Positions 45,278 to 54,265 of a DNA stretch of 64,000 bases are shown one piece after another. Made by a program: the position numbers and the translations under genes. Numbering within the stretch: position 1 is the first letter of the stretch; each line of letters starts with the position of its first letter. The DNA is from Streptomyces sp. AC555_RSS877 (GTDB lineage Bacteria > Actinomycetota > Actinomycetes > Streptomycetales > Streptomycetaceae). Location of the stretch: positions 83,548 to 147,547 of the forward strand of contig NZ_JAGMUK010000032.1 in NCBI RefSeq assembly GCF_019049245.1. The letters are read 5' to 3'. Below the pieces are notes generated by a model that saw nothing but the letters and a program-made list of their open reading frames with translations, ran no database searches and was not told the origin of the DNA.

Positions 45278-46597
45278 CTACGACCCCAACACCCGCCGCA
45301 GGTAGTCGTTCTGGAACCGGCGCTCGGGATCCAGCCGATCCCGCAGCGCGGTGAACTCGCCGAAGCGGGGGTAGACCCGGGCGAAGTACTCGGCGTCCCG
45401 CGTGTGCACCTTGCCCCAGTGCGGCCGGCCCTCGTACGCGGTCATGATCCGCTCCGCGGCGGTGAAGTACGCCCGATAGGGCGTCCCCTTGACCATGTGG
45501 ACGGCGATGTACGCACTGTCGCGGTCCGACGCCGTGGACAGCGTGATGTCGTCGGCCGGCGCGGTGCGCACCTCGACCGGGAAGCTGACCCGCAGGCCGG
45601 ACCGGTCGACCATCGTCTTCAGTTCGCGCAGCGCCTCGGTCACGCCCGCGCGCGGGACGGCGTACTCCATCTCCACGAAGCGCACCCGGCGCGGCGAGGT
45701 GAAGACCTTGTACGGGATGTCGGTGTAGGTCCGTGCGGACAGGGCCTTGCTGGAGATCTGCGCGATCGTCGGGATCGTGGCGGGCGCCGCGCGGCCGACC
45801 CACTGGGCGGCCTGGAAGACGCCGTTGGAGAGGAACTCGTCCTCGAACCAGCCCGCGAGCTGCCCCACCGGGCGCTCCGGGCCCGCGCTGCGGTTGTTGC
45901 GCTTGGTGTTGGTGCTGTCGGTGTGCGGGAACCAGTAGAACTCGAAGTGCTCGTTCTCGGCCCACAGTTCGTCGAACTCGGCGACCACCCGGTCGAAGGG
46001 CATCGGCTCCTCGCGGGCCGTGAGCAGGAAGACCGGCTCCACGGCGAAGGTGATCGCGGTGACGATGCCGAGCGCGCCCAGCCCTATCCGTGCGGCCGCG
46101 AAGACCTCGGGGTTCTCCTTCTCGGAGCAGGCGAGCACCGACCCGTCCGCGGTGACCAGCTCCAGGGCCCTGATCTGGGCGGCGATCGAGGCCGACTCGC
46201 GGCCGGTGCCGTGGGTGCCGGTGCTGGTGGCCCCGGAGACCGTCTGTTCCATGATGTCGCCCATGTTGGTGAGCGACAGACCTTCGCGGGCCAGTGCCAC
46301 GTTGAGCCTCTTGAGCGGGGTGCCGGCCTCGACCGTGACCGTCATGGCGTCCCGGTCGATGTTGCGGATGCCGGTCAACAGTTGAGGACGGATCAACACA
46401 CCGTCGGTGGCGGCGATCGACGTGAAGGAGTGCCCGGTACCGACGGCCTTCACCTTCAGGCCGTCCTCGGCCGCCCTGCGCACCGCCTCGGACAGCTCCT
46501 CGACGGAGGCGGGTGTGACCTCCCGGGCGGGACGGGCGGCGACGTTGCCTCCCCAGTTACGCCACGTGCCGTTCTTCCCGCTCGCTGTGCTGCTCAA
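45278..46597 (-). CDS. FAD-linked oxidase, aldonolactone (D-arabinono-1,4-lactone) oxidase type
   Basis: About 439 residues. An N-terminal FAD-binding domain (about 20-190; VKAVGTGHSFTSIAATDG, and VSGATSTGTHGTG contacting FAD) and an ALO-type C-terminal domain (HWGKVHTRDAEYF, the typical HWxK motif). It should oxidise a sugar lactone or sugar alcohol with O2. The likely start is TTG 46597 with GGGGAGG upstream, lying inside the 3' end of the MFS gene, an overlap of 41 bases that suggests coupling. An in-frame extension further upstream would run deep into the transporter gene. Confidence 0.88.
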   Translation of the reverse strand: MSSTASGKNGTWRNWGGNVAARPAREVTPASVEELSEAVRRAAEDGLKVKAVGTGHSFTSIAATDGVLIRPQLLTGIRNIDRDAMTVTVEAGTPLKRLNVALAREGLSLTNMGDIMEQTVSGATSTGTHGTGRESASIAAQIRALELVTADGSVLACSEKENPEVFAAARIGLGALGIVTAITFAVEPVFLLTAREEPMPFDRVVAEFDELWAENEHFEFYWFPHTDSTNTKRNNRSAGPERPVGQLAGWFEDEFLSNGVFQAAQWVGRAAPATIPTIAQISSKALSARTYTDIPYKVFTSPRRVRFVEMEYAVPRAGVTEALRELKTMVDRSGLRVSFPVEVRTAPADDITLSTASDRDSAYIAVHMVKGTPYRAYFTAAERIMTAYEGRPHWGKVHTRDAEYFARVYPRFGEFTALRDRLDPERRFQNDYLRRVLGS

Positions 46598-47795
46598 CGG
46601 TGCCTCCCCGATGCGGAACCGGCCTGCTGAGCCGGCGGTACCCGAGGAAACCGACCGCGACCGCGACGGCCCCGGACACCGCCGGAACCCCGTACCCGGC
46701 CTGCGCACCGGCGGCGTCGATCACCCAGCCGGCCAGCGAGGAGCCGAGCGCGACCCCGACCGCGAGCCCGGTGCTCACCCAGGTCATGCCCTCGGTCAGT
46801 TGCGCGCGTGGTACGTGCTGTTCGATCAGGGACATCGTCGTGATCATCGTGGGAGCGATGGACAGGCCCGCAACGAACAGCGCCACGGCCAGAAACGGCA
46901 AGTTTCCGACCAGTAGGAGGGGGATCATACTCACGGCCATCGCACAGATGCCCAGCAACCAGCGAGGTTCGGGCGCCCCCTTGAAGCGCAACAGCCCGAA
47001 GACGAGCCCCGCGAGACAGGAGCCCGCCGCGTACAGCGCGAGGACGACGCTCGCGGCGCCCTTGTGGCCCTGCTCGTCGGCGAAGGCCACGGTGACCACG
47101 TCGACCGCCCCGAAGATCGCGCCGGTCGCCACGAAGGTACCCACCAGGACCTGGAGGCCAGGAGCGCGCATCGCCGTGCCGCCGCCCTTGTGCGCGCGCG
47201 GATGCGGAGCCGGCTCGGTGGCGCGCTGCGCGGTCAGCCAGAAGACGCCGGCCGCCAGGAAGCAGGCGGCGAGCAGCGGCCCGGCCTCCGGGAACCAGAC
47301 CGTGGACAGACCGATGGAGATGATCGGCCCGAAGATGAAGCAGACCTCGTCGATCACCGACTCGAAGGAGTACGCGGTGTGCAGCTGTGGGGTGTCCCGG
47401 TACAGGGCCGCCCACCGCGCCCGGATCATCGCGCCGATGCTCGGTACACAGCCGATGCCGGCGCTGCACACGTACAGGGTCCAGTCCGGCCACCCGTAGT
47501 GCGCGGCGAACAGCAGCCCGGCCGCCGCGACGAGCGCGATCGTGGTCGCCGGACGCAGCACCCGCCGCTGCCCGTACTGGTCCACCAGCCGCGAGACCTG
47601 CGGACCTGCCACCGCGGCGGCGAGCGCGATGGTCGCCGACAGCGCGCCGGCCAGGCCGTAGCGCCCGGTGAGCTGGGAGACCATCGTGACCACGCCGATG
47701 CCCATCATCGACAAAGGCATACGGCCGAGGAGGCCCGCGGCCGAGAACCCCTTGGAGCCGGGGGCGGCGAACAGGGCGCGGTAGGGGCTGGGCAC
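46557..47795 (-). CDS. Major facilitator superfamily transporter
   Basis: 412 residues with twelve hydrophobic segments and the family motif DQYGQRRVLRP in the loop between segments 2 and 3. This looks like a drug or metabolite exporter of the DHA type, though the substrate is unknown. GTG 47795 has GGAGA upstream. Probably in one operon with the downstream FAD oxidase, and divergent from ferrochelatase with a palindrome in the shared upstream region. Confidence 0.92.
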   Translation of the reverse strand: MPSPYRALFAAPGSKGFSAAGLLGRMPLSMMGIGVVTMVSQLTGRYGLAGALSATIALAAAVAGPQVSRLVDQYGQRRVLRPATTIALVAAAGLLFAAHYGWPDWTLYVCSAGIGCVPSIGAMIRARWAALYRDTPQLHTAYSFESVIDEVCFIFGPIISIGLSTVWFPEAGPLLAACFLAAGVFWLTAQRATEPAPHPRAHKGGGTAMRAPGLQVLVGTFVATGAIFGAVDVVTVAFADEQGHKGAASVVLALYAAGSCLAGLVFGLLRFKGAPEPRWLLGICAMAVSMIPLLLVGNLPFLAVALFVAGLSIAPTMITTMSLIEQHVPRAQLTEGMTWVSTGLAVGVALGSSLAGWVIDAAGAQAGYGVPAVSGAVAVAVGFLGYRRLSRPVPHRGGTVEQHSEREERHVA

Positions 47796-47935
47796 GGGGT
47801 CTCCGGTCGGGCGGGAGCGGGGCGGCTCGGCGGGGCATGAAGGGGTGCGGAGGTGAGGCGTGAAGATATGGCGTGAAGGTGAGGCGCGCCCACGGCGGCT
47901 CAGTAAGGCGCGAAGGTAGCTGATACAGCTTACGA

Positions 47936-47951
47936 GTTAGGGCACCCTAAC
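47936..47951. promoter_or_regulatory. Palindrome GTTAGGG-CA-CCCTAAC upstream of ferrochelatase
   Basis: A perfect 7-base inverted repeat with a 2-base centre, 36 bases upstream of the ferrochelatase start and 140 bases from the divergent transporter start. The half-sites resemble TTAGG of iron boxes, but the spacing (4 rather than 9 bases between TTAGG and CCTAA) does not fit DtxR/DmdR. A regulator site is likely; which one is unknown. Confidence 0.55.
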
Positions 47952-47987
47952 GCACTTCGTACCATGCCGGGTGGCAGGATTCGACTC

Positions 47988-49115
47988 ATGCCAGACGCGC
48001 TCGATGCCACCCCCTACGACGCCCTGCTCCTGCTCTCGTTCGGCGGCCCCGAAGGACCCGACGACGTGGTCCCGTTCCTGGAGAACGTGACGCGGGGGCG
48101 CGGTATCCCCAAGGAACGTCTGAAGGAAGTGGGTCAGCACTACTTCCGGTTCGGCGGGGTCAGCCCGATCAACGACCAGAACCGCGCCCTGCTGGACGCC
48201 CTCCGCAAGGACTTCGCGGACCACGGCCTCGACCTGCCGATCCACTGGGGCAACCGCAACTGGGCGCCCTACCTCACGGACACCCTGCGGGAGATGGTCG
48301 CCGACGGCCGCCGCCGCATCCTGGTCCTCGCCACCAGTGCCTACGCCTCCTACTCGGGCTGCCGCCAGTACCGCGAGAACCTGGCCGACTCGCTCGCCGC
48401 CCTGGAGGCCGAGGGCCTGGAACTGCCGAAGATCGACAAGCTGCGGCACTACTTCAACCACCCGGGCTTCCTCGAGCCCATGATCGACGGGGTCCTCCGG
48501 TCTCTCGCCGATCTCCCCGCCGACGTCAGGGACGGCGCCCACATCGCCTTCTCGACCCACTCGATCCCGACCGCCTCCGCCGACACCTCCGGCCCGGTCG
48601 AGGAGCAGGGCGACGGCGGCGCGTACGTCAGGCAGCACCTGGACGTGGCCGAGCTGATCGCCGACGCCGTGCGCGAGCGGACCGGCGTCGACCACCCCTG
48701 GCAGCTCGTCTACCAGTCCCGCTCCGGCGCCCCGCACATCCCGTGGCTGGAGCCCGACATCTGCGACCACCTGGAGGAGCGGCACGCGGCCGGGGCCCGG
48801 GCGGTCGTCATCGCCCCCATCGGCTTCGTCTCCGACCACATGGAGGTCCTGTACGACCTCGACACGGAGGCCAGGGCCAAGGGGGAGGAGCTCGGCCTGC
48901 CCGTGCGCCGCTCGGCCACCGTCGGCGCCGACCCGCGGTTCGCCGCCGCGATCCGCGACCTCGTCCTGGAACGGGCCGCCGTCGAACGCGGGCAGGACGT
49001 CACGCCGTGCGCCCTGGGCGAGCTCGGCGCCCACCACAACCTCTGCCCGGTGGGCTGCTGCCCGGCCCGCGCGCCCCGCCCCGCCGCCGCGGGCGCCGAC
49101 AGCCCCTACGCGTGA
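47988..49115 (+). CDS. hemH: Coproporphyrin III ferrochelatase
   Basis: 375 residues. LLLSFGGPEGPDDVVPFLEN at the N-terminus, the metal-site His in FSTHSIPTA, the acidic patch, and C-terminal Cys residues (TPCALGE, NLCPVGCC) that match the [2Fe-2S] cluster of actinobacterial ferrochelatases. In actinobacteria the enzyme (also named CpfC) puts iron into coproporphyrin III on the coproporphyrin-dependent heme path. ATG 47988 is chosen over 47964 by family length. The next gene starts 9 bases after its stop, sharing its TGAGGAGC as ribosome site. Confidence 0.94.
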   Translation: MPDALDATPYDALLLLSFGGPEGPDDVVPFLENVTRGRGIPKERLKEVGQHYFRFGGVSPINDQNRALLDALRKDFADHGLDLPIHWGNRNWAPYLTDTLREMVADGRRRILVLATSAYASYSGCRQYRENLADSLAALEAEGLELPKIDKLRHYFNHPGFLEPMIDGVLRSLADLPADVRDGAHIAFSTHSIPTASADTSGPVEEQGDGGAYVRQHLDVAELIADAVRERTGVDHPWQLVYQSRSGAPHIPWLEPDICDHLEERHAAGARAVVIAPIGFVSDHMEVLYDLDTEARAKGEELGLPVRRSATVGADPRFAAAIRDLVLERAAVERGQDVTPCALGELGAHHNLCPVGCCPARAPRPAAAGADSPYA

Positions 49116-49123
49116 GGAGCGCC

Positions 49124-49939
49124 GTGACCGACCCCCTGCACCCGGAACTGCTCGCACTCGCCCAGGAGGCCGCCCGCCGGGCCGGCGCACTGCTGCGGGA
49201 CGGCCGCCCGGCCGACCTGGCGGTCGCCGCCACCAAGTCCAGCCCCATCGACGTGGTCACCGAGATGGACATCGCGGCCGAGAAGCTGATCACGGACCTG
49301 ATCTCCGAGCACCGCCCGGACGACGGCTTCCTCGGCGAGGAGGGCGCCTCCAGCGAGGGCACGAGCGGCGTCCGCTGGGTGATCGACCCGCTCGACGGCA
49401 CGGTCAACTACCTCTACGGCCTCCCCACCTGGGCCGTTTCCATCGCGGCCGAGCAGGACGGCGAGACCGTCGTCGGTGTCGTCGCGGCCCCGATGCGCGG
49501 CGAGACGTACCACGCGGTACGCGGCGGCGGAGCCTGGGCGAGGGGCGCCTGGGACGGCGAGCGCGAGCTGGCCTGCCGCCCCGCGCCGTCCCTGGAGCAG
49601 GCCCTGGTCTCGACGGGCTTCAACTACGTCACCGACGTCCGCGTCCACCAGGCCGAGGTCGCCCGCAAACTCATCCCGTTGCTGCGCGACATCCGGCGCG
49701 GCGGCTCGGCGGCCGTCGACCTGTGCGACCTCGCCGCCGGCCGGCTCGACGGCTACTACGAACGAGGCCTCCACCCCTGGGACCTCGCCGCGGGCGACCT
49801 GATCGCCCGGGAGGCGGGCGCCCTGACCGGTGGACGCCCCGGAGAGCGCCCCGCACACGCTCTGACGGTCGCGGCCACCCCGGGCGTCTTCGAGCCCCTT
49901 CAGCGCCTCCTGGAGGACTTCGGCGCCTGGCACGACTGA
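49124..49939 (+). CDS. Inositol monophosphatase-family phosphatase
   Basis: 271 residues from GTG 49124. Motif A, WVIDPLDGTVNYLYG, and motif B, HPWDLAAGDLIAREAG, hold the Mg2+-binding Asp residues, and the Glu is in GEEGASSEG. Such enzymes remove phosphate from inositol-1-phosphate, histidinol phosphate, PAP or fructose bisphosphate; which one here is uncertain. The stop of ferrochelatase overlaps the ribosome site, so the two are probably co-translated. A strong hairpin follows. Confidence 0.92.
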   Translation: MTDPLHPELLALAQEAARRAGALLRDGRPADLAVAATKSSPIDVVTEMDIAAEKLITDLISEHRPDDGFLGEEGASSEGTSGVRWVIDPLDGTVNYLYGLPTWAVSIAAEQDGETVVGVVAAPMRGETYHAVRGGGAWARGAWDGERELACRPAPSLEQALVSTGFNYVTDVRVHQAEVARKLIPLLRDIRRGGSAAVDLCDLAAGRLDGYYERGLHPWDLAAGDLIAREAGALTGGRPGERPAHALTVAATPGVFEPLQRLLEDFGAWHD

Positions 49940-49981
49940 GGCGCGCCAGGCGGGCGGGAGGGCTGCTCCCGGCACAACGCA

Positions 49982-50014
49982 GCGGGCCCCGGCGCTGGAT
50001 TCGCCGGGGCCCGC
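49982..50014. terminator. Strong hairpin terminator
   Basis: Perfect 13-base stem GCGGGCCCCGGCG / CGCCGGGGCCCGC with a 7-base loop between convergent genes. Confidence 0.85.
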
Positions 50015-50036
50015 CGCGTCATGCGAAACGAGCTGA

Positions 50037-50210
50037 TCAGACGCGTGACGCGCCGACCTCCACACCGTGTTCGGCGGCGAGACGGCGCAGGTCGTCGAGC
50101 TCGGCCTGTTCCACCTCGGCGAGGAAGTCGTCGCCCTCGTCGCGAGCCCGCGTCAGGTCGGTCTCGGTCGCCCTTATGCGCTGCAGAAGTCCTGCGGTGA
50201 AAGCGTCCAT
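50037..50210 (-). CDS. Small conserved-looking hypothetical protein
   Basis: 57 residues from ATG 50210: MDAFTAGLLQRIRATETDL, then ARDEGDDFLAEVEQAELDDL and AAEHGVEVGASRV. It is almost wholly amphipathic helix and may form a coiled-coil. I recall similar short proteins in this position of Streptomyces genomes, between an inositol monophosphatase gene and cutR, but no function. The frame continues upstream without a better start. Confidence 0.65.
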   Translation of the reverse strand: MDAFTAGLLQRIRATETDLTRARDEGDDFLAEVEQAELDDLRRLAAEHGVEVGASRV

Positions 50211-50626
50211 GCTGCGCCCCCTCGTCCTGGGTCGTGGGTCGATGGCACGGGGGTGTGCCGTTCGGAAGGGGCGATCACGTCTCCAGTAGGTGCCCAGCGC
50301 TGCCCGGTGCTGGGCGGCGACGGTGCCGGACACCCACGCCCGCTCTGCGGAAAGCGGATCGCGGCGTGCCGCATGGTGCTGCGGCACATGCAGAGCGTGA
50401 TCGCGGGGTGTAAAGCCGTCCTCCCCCCGCTCCCTTCCACGGAAACCTCAACAGGGCGAGAAAATCCCGCATTCCCCGGCCTCATACCTGTCCTTCAGAC
50501 CGTGCTCACCCGCCTTACAGCCGACTTATGGCGGAAAAGGGCAGGATGGAGCTCCACACACTCACCGGACCCCCTGCCCGCATGCCCCAGAAGCGCTACG
50601 CGGGTGGACACAGGAAGGACAGCGAC
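50211..50626. other. Promoter region of cutRS and the small gene
   Basis: 416 bases with no convincing gene. AGGAAGGA at 50612-50619 is the ribosome site of cutR. Divergent promoters are expected here; no further motif is clear. Confidence 0.5.
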
Positions 50627-51280
50627 GTGCGCGTACTCGTCGTCGAGGACGAGCAACTGCTCGCCGATGCGGTGGCCACCGGACTGCGCCGGGAGGCCAT
50701 GGCCGTCGACGTCGTGTACGACGGTGCGGCCGCCCTGGAACGCATCGGCGTGAACGACTACGACGTGGTCGTCCTCGACCGCGACCTCCCCCTCGTGCAC
50801 GGCGACGACGTCTGCCGCAAGATCGTCGAACTCGGCATGCCCACCCGGGTGCTGATGCTCACGGCGTCCGGCGACGTCAGCGACCGGGTCGAGGGGCTGG
50901 AGATCGGCGCCGACGACTATCTGCCCAAGCCCTTCGCGTTCAGCGAGCTGACGGCACGCGTGCGTGCCCTCGGCCGTCGCACCAGCGTGCCCCTGCCCCC
51001 CGTCCTGGAGCGCGCCGGGATCAAGCTCGACCCGAACCGCCGCGAGGTCTTCCGCGACGGCAAGGAAGTCCAGCTGGCCCCGAAGGAGTTCGCCGTTCTG
51101 GAGGTGCTGATGCGCAGCGAGGGCGCGGTCGTCTCGGCCGAGCAGCTCCTGGAGAAGGCGTGGGACGAGAACACGGACCCGTTCACCAACGTCGTACGGG
51201 TCACCGTCATGACCCTGCGCCGCAAGCTCGGAGAGCCGCCCGTCATCGTGACCGTCCCCGGCTCCGGCTACCGGATCTGA
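50627..51280 (+). CDS. cutR: CutR response regulator
   Basis: 217 residues from GTG 50627, exactly the size known for CutR. OmpR/PhoB type: receiver with VRVLVVEDEQLLADAV, acceptor Asp in VVVLDRDLPLVHG, Lys in YLPKPFAF, and a winged-helix effector domain (about 125-217; RVTVMTLRRKLGE). CutRS was the first two-component system described in Streptomyces and represses antibiotic production and parts of the envelope response. The kinase gene follows 6 bases later. Confidence 0.93.
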   Translation: MRVLVVEDEQLLADAVATGLRREAMAVDVVYDGAAALERIGVNDYDVVVLDRDLPLVHGDDVCRKIVELGMPTRVLMLTASGDVSDRVEGLEIGADDYLPKPFAFSELTARVRALGRRTSVPLPPVLERAGIKLDPNRREVFRDGKEVQLAPKEFAVLEVLMRSEGAVVSAEQLLEKAWDENTDPFTNVVRVTVMTLRRKLGEPPVIVTVPGSGYRI

Positions 51281-51286
51281 CCGGCC

Positions 51287-52519
51287 GTGGCAGCGACCCC
51301 GGCGCCTCCCCAGGCGCCCCCGAAGCCCACCTGGGACCCCCGGAGGTCGGAGCCGCCCTTCCCCTGGCTGCGCCCCACCATCCGGATACGGCTCACCCTG
51401 CTGTACGGCGGGATGTTCCTGATCGCCGGCATCCTGCTGCTGTCGATCATCTATCTGCTCGCCGCCCAGGCGCTGAACGTCGCCGGTGACCTGCCCTTCA
51501 AGATCACCGAGGGCAAGGTCACCAGTCAGGTCTGCGACCTGCCTTCCAGCGCCTCGCCCGACGTGTTCAACAGCGCGATGAGCGAGTGTGTCAACGAGCA
51601 GCGCCAGCACGCCCTGGACAACCTGCTCAGCCGCTCCCTGCTGGCCCTGCTCGGCCTCGCGATCATCGCCTTCGCCTTCGGCTACGCCATGGCCGGCCGG
51701 GTCCTGGCGCCGCTCGGCCGGATCACCCGCACCGCGCGTGCGGTGGCGGGCTCGGACCTGTCCCGCCGTATCGAGCTGGACGGCCCGGACGACGAGCTGA
51801 AGGAGCTCGCGGACACCTTCGACGACATGCTGGAGCGGCTGCAGCGCGCGTTCACGGCCCAGCAGCGCTTCGTCGGCAATGCCTCGCACGAGCTGAGAAC
51901 ACCGCTCGCGATCAACCGCACGCTCCTCGAGGTGCACCTGTCGGACCCGAACGCGCCGATGGAGCTCCAGCAGCTCGGCAAGACGCTGCTGGCCACCAAC
52001 GAGCGCAGCGAACAGCTCGTCGAGGGGCTGCTGCTGCTCGCCCGCAGCGACAACCAGATCGTCGAGCGCAAGCCGGTGGACCTCGCCGAGGTGGCCGAGC
52101 AGGCGGTCGACCAGGTGAACGGCGAGGCCGAGGCCAAGGGCGTGGTGATCCGCAGCGAGCAGAAACCCGCGGTCGTCCAGGGCAACGGCGTGCTGCTGGA
52201 GCGGATCGCCCTGAACCTCGTGCAGAACGCCGTGCGGTACAACGTGCCCGAGGGCGGCTGGGTCGAGGTGACGACGGAGATCCAGCACGGCCAGGCGGTG
52301 CTCGTGGTGTCCAACACGGGCCCGGTGGTGCCGGCGTACGAGATCGACAACCTCTTCGAGCCGTTCCGGCGGCTGCGTACGGAGCGCACGGGAAGCGACA
52401 AGGGCGTCGGACTCGGTCTGTCCATCGTCCGTTCCGTGGCCCGCGCGCACGGCGGCCACATCACGGCACAACCACGCGAGGGAGGTGGACTGGTGATGCG
52501 GGTGACCCTTCCCGTCTGA
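51287..52519 (+). CDS. cutS: CutS sensor histidine kinase
   Basis: 410 residues. Two membrane helices (about 38-60 and 117-137) bracket a short extracytoplasmic loop with two Cys (QVCDLP, MSECVNEQ), which could form a disulphide. Then HAMP, the HisKA motif GNASHELRTPLAINRTL, and HATPase (NLVQNAVRYN, GVGLGLSIVRSVA). The two extracellular Cys make redox or disulphide state a plausible signal. Operon with cutR. Confidence 0.93.
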   Translation: MAATPAPPQAPPKPTWDPRRSEPPFPWLRPTIRIRLTLLYGGMFLIAGILLLSIIYLLAAQALNVAGDLPFKITEGKVTSQVCDLPSSASPDVFNSAMSECVNEQRQHALDNLLSRSLLALLGLAIIAFAFGYAMAGRVLAPLGRITRTARAVAGSDLSRRIELDGPDDELKELADTFDDMLERLQRAFTAQQRFVGNASHELRTPLAINRTLLEVHLSDPNAPMELQQLGKTLLATNERSEQLVEGLLLLARSDNQIVERKPVDLAEVAEQAVDQVNGEAEAKGVVIRSEQKPAVVQGNGVLLERIALNLVQNAVRYNVPEGGWVEVTTEIQHGQAVLVVSNTGPVVPAYEIDNLFEPFRRLRTERTGSDKGVGLGLSIVRSVARAHGGHITAQPREGGGLVMRVTLPV

Positions 52520-52923
52520 GATCATGGCCCCCGCACACGATCCGATACACGGGCTTGTTCGCTTTGCGCGGAATTTTCTGGCCGCCTTCCGGACATCGCC
52601 GTGTGTGATCGATCACAAGGGAGAATTTCCGGCCATCCACTCTCAGTGATCATGCGACTGTCGGAAAGCCGGGAAAATCCGGGTTTTCAGGGGTCCTGAT
52701 CACGGGAAGTACACGGTGAGACGCCTTTGAAGTGCGGGATTCGGACCGTGTACGGTCCCGATCGCCATCCAACCCGATCACTCAAGAGGAGTCCGGTTGG
52801 GTGTCGATTGAGTAACAGACCTTGATGTGAGGCAAAATCTCCGCCTCGGGTCGGGCACAAGTCCGGCCTCTCACGCGTTACGTGCGCTGGAGACACTGCA
52901 GACACCCAGAGGGGGAGAGCGAC
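52520..52923. promoter_or_regulatory. Long leader between cutS and the DUF4193 gene with palindromes
   Basis: 404 bases without a gene. It holds the perfect palindrome TGTGATCGATCACA (52604-52617) and a 9-base inverted repeat GTACACGGT (52709-52717) / ACCGTGTAC (52745-52753). Both look like transcription factor sites for the downstream gene; the spacing of the first does not match Crp (N6) or Rex operators. Confidence 0.5.
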
Positions 52924-53220
52924 ATGGCAACCGACTACGACACCCCACGCAAGACCGACGACGACGTCGACTCGGACAGCCTTGAAGAACTGAAGGCTCG
53001 CCGGAACGACAAGTCGACCTCCGCAGTGGATGTCGACGAGTTCGAGGCCGCCGAAGGCCTCGAACTGCCCGGAGCGGACCTCTCGAACGAAGAGCTGGCC
53101 GTCCGGGTGCTGCCCAAGCAGCAGGACGAGTTCACCTGCATGAGCTGCTTCCTGGTGCACCACCGCAGCCAGCTGGCCCGCGAGAAGAACGGTCAGCCGA
53201 TCTGCCGCGACTGCGACTGA
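52924..53220 (+). CDS. DUF4193 family zinc-ribbon-like protein
   Basis: 98 residues from ATG 52924 with GGGGGAGAG upstream. The N-terminal half is acidic and Asp-rich; the C-terminal half has CMSCFLVHHRSQLA and CRDCD, a four-Cys metal knuckle. The family is small, widely conserved in actinobacteria and highly expressed, but its role is not established. The gene stands after a long leader with palindromes, and 14 bases before the next gene. Confidence 0.9.
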   Translation: MATDYDTPRKTDDDVDSDSLEELKARRNDKSTSAVDVDEFEAAEGLELPGADLSNEELAVRVLPKQQDEFTCMSCFLVHHRSQLAREKNGQPICRDCD

Positions 53221-53233
53221 GGGCGGGTCGGCC

Positions 53234-54166
53234 GTGACTGGCTCGACCCCACCTCGGAAGCGCCGCTTCCACCTACCGGGAGCGGACAAGGAGCCGTCCG
53301 AAGGGCGGCTCGGCGCGCGTGACGACGAGCGGGGCTCATCCGAACAGGGATCGGCCTCGCTCGAACCGGTGGCCGGCCGGACCGACCTCCCGGCGCCGGC
53401 CGTGACCCCCGCGCCCGTCGCCACGCGGCGGGCCGCGGTGATCCGGGACAAGGCCCGGGAAGGAGTCCGCAAGGGCGGCAGCAGGGCCAGGGCGGGTTTG
53501 GCGTACCTCGCCGACCGGATCATCGACAACGCCCCGCGAATACCCGTAAGGGACCTCGCGACGCTTCGCAGGCAGTTCCCCGGGCTGGGGCCCGAGGAGC
53601 TCGCGGACAAGCTCGTGGCGGGCGCCGCGGGCGCCACCGCCACGGTCGGAGCGGGCATCGGAGCGGCGGCCATGCTGCCCGTGCCGCCCGCCATGCCGAC
53701 GGAACTGGCCGCCGAGATCACCGGGGTCGCCGCGATCGAACTCAAGCTGATCGCCGAACTCCACGAGGTCTACGGCGTGCGGCCGCCGGGCAATCTCAAG
53801 CAGCGCAGCACCGCGTATCTCGACTCCTGGTCGGGAGAGCGCGGCATCGAAGTGACCAAGCCGTCCACGATGAGTTCGGCGCTCAACAGCCGTATGAAAC
53901 AGCAGCTGCGGCAGCAGATCATGAAGCGCATGGTGCGTAACCTGCCGAACCTGATGCCGTTCATGGTCGGCGCGGCCGTGGGGGCGGTCATGAACCGCCG
54001 GGACACCAGAAAACTCGCGGACCGGATCCGGGCGGATCTACGAAGGATCCAGGTGCCCTGGGAGGCGCTTCCCGTGCTGCCCCCGCTGGAGTCCCCCGAG
54101 AATCCGCTCAAAATCGGGGAAATTCCGAAGGGGCTCGGGCGTGGACGCAAAGAAATCGGGCCCTGA
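53234..54166 (+). CDS. Membrane-associated protein of unknown function
   Basis: 310 residues from GTG 53234. A disordered, charged first 60 residues, then a helical region (VRDLATLRRQFPGLGPEELA) and a Gly/Ala-rich hydrophobic stretch (VAGAAGATATVGAGIGAAA) that may insert in the membrane, then AAEITGVAAIELKLIAELHEVYG and a second hydrophobic stretch near residue 245 (MPFMVGAAVGAVMN). The Gly-zipper pattern recalls EcsC-type proteins, but I do not rely on it. Probably co-transcribed with DUF4193; the product name should stay 'unknown'. Confidence 0.75.
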   Translation: MTGSTPPRKRRFHLPGADKEPSEGRLGARDDERGSSEQGSASLEPVAGRTDLPAPAVTPAPVATRRAAVIRDKAREGVRKGGSRARAGLAYLADRIIDNAPRIPVRDLATLRRQFPGLGPEELADKLVAGAAGATATVGAGIGAAAMLPVPPAMPTELAAEITGVAAIELKLIAELHEVYGVRPPGNLKQRSTAYLDSWSGERGIEVTKPSTMSSALNSRMKQQLRQQIMKRMVRNLPNLMPFMVGAAVGAVMNRRDTRKLADRIRADLRRIQVPWEALPVLPPLESPENPLKIGEIPKGLGRGRKEIGP

Positions 54167-54265
54167 CGAAGTTTTTGCGCTGCGGTGAAAAAGATTTTGG
54201 GCCCCTCGGCGAGGCCGCTCCCTGGGGGCCGGGTGAAGCCCCGCCCGGGTGTTCTACGCCGGCCT

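Noticed and set aside
47936..47951. DtxR/DmdR iron box upstream of ferrochelatase
   Set aside because: Half-sites match but the distance between them is too short for the known 19-base box, so it is kept only as an unassigned palindrome.
52604..52617. Crp or Rex operator
   Set aside because: The spacing between TGTGA and TCACA is 4 bases, against 6 for Crp, and the AA/TT flanks of Rex sites are absent.
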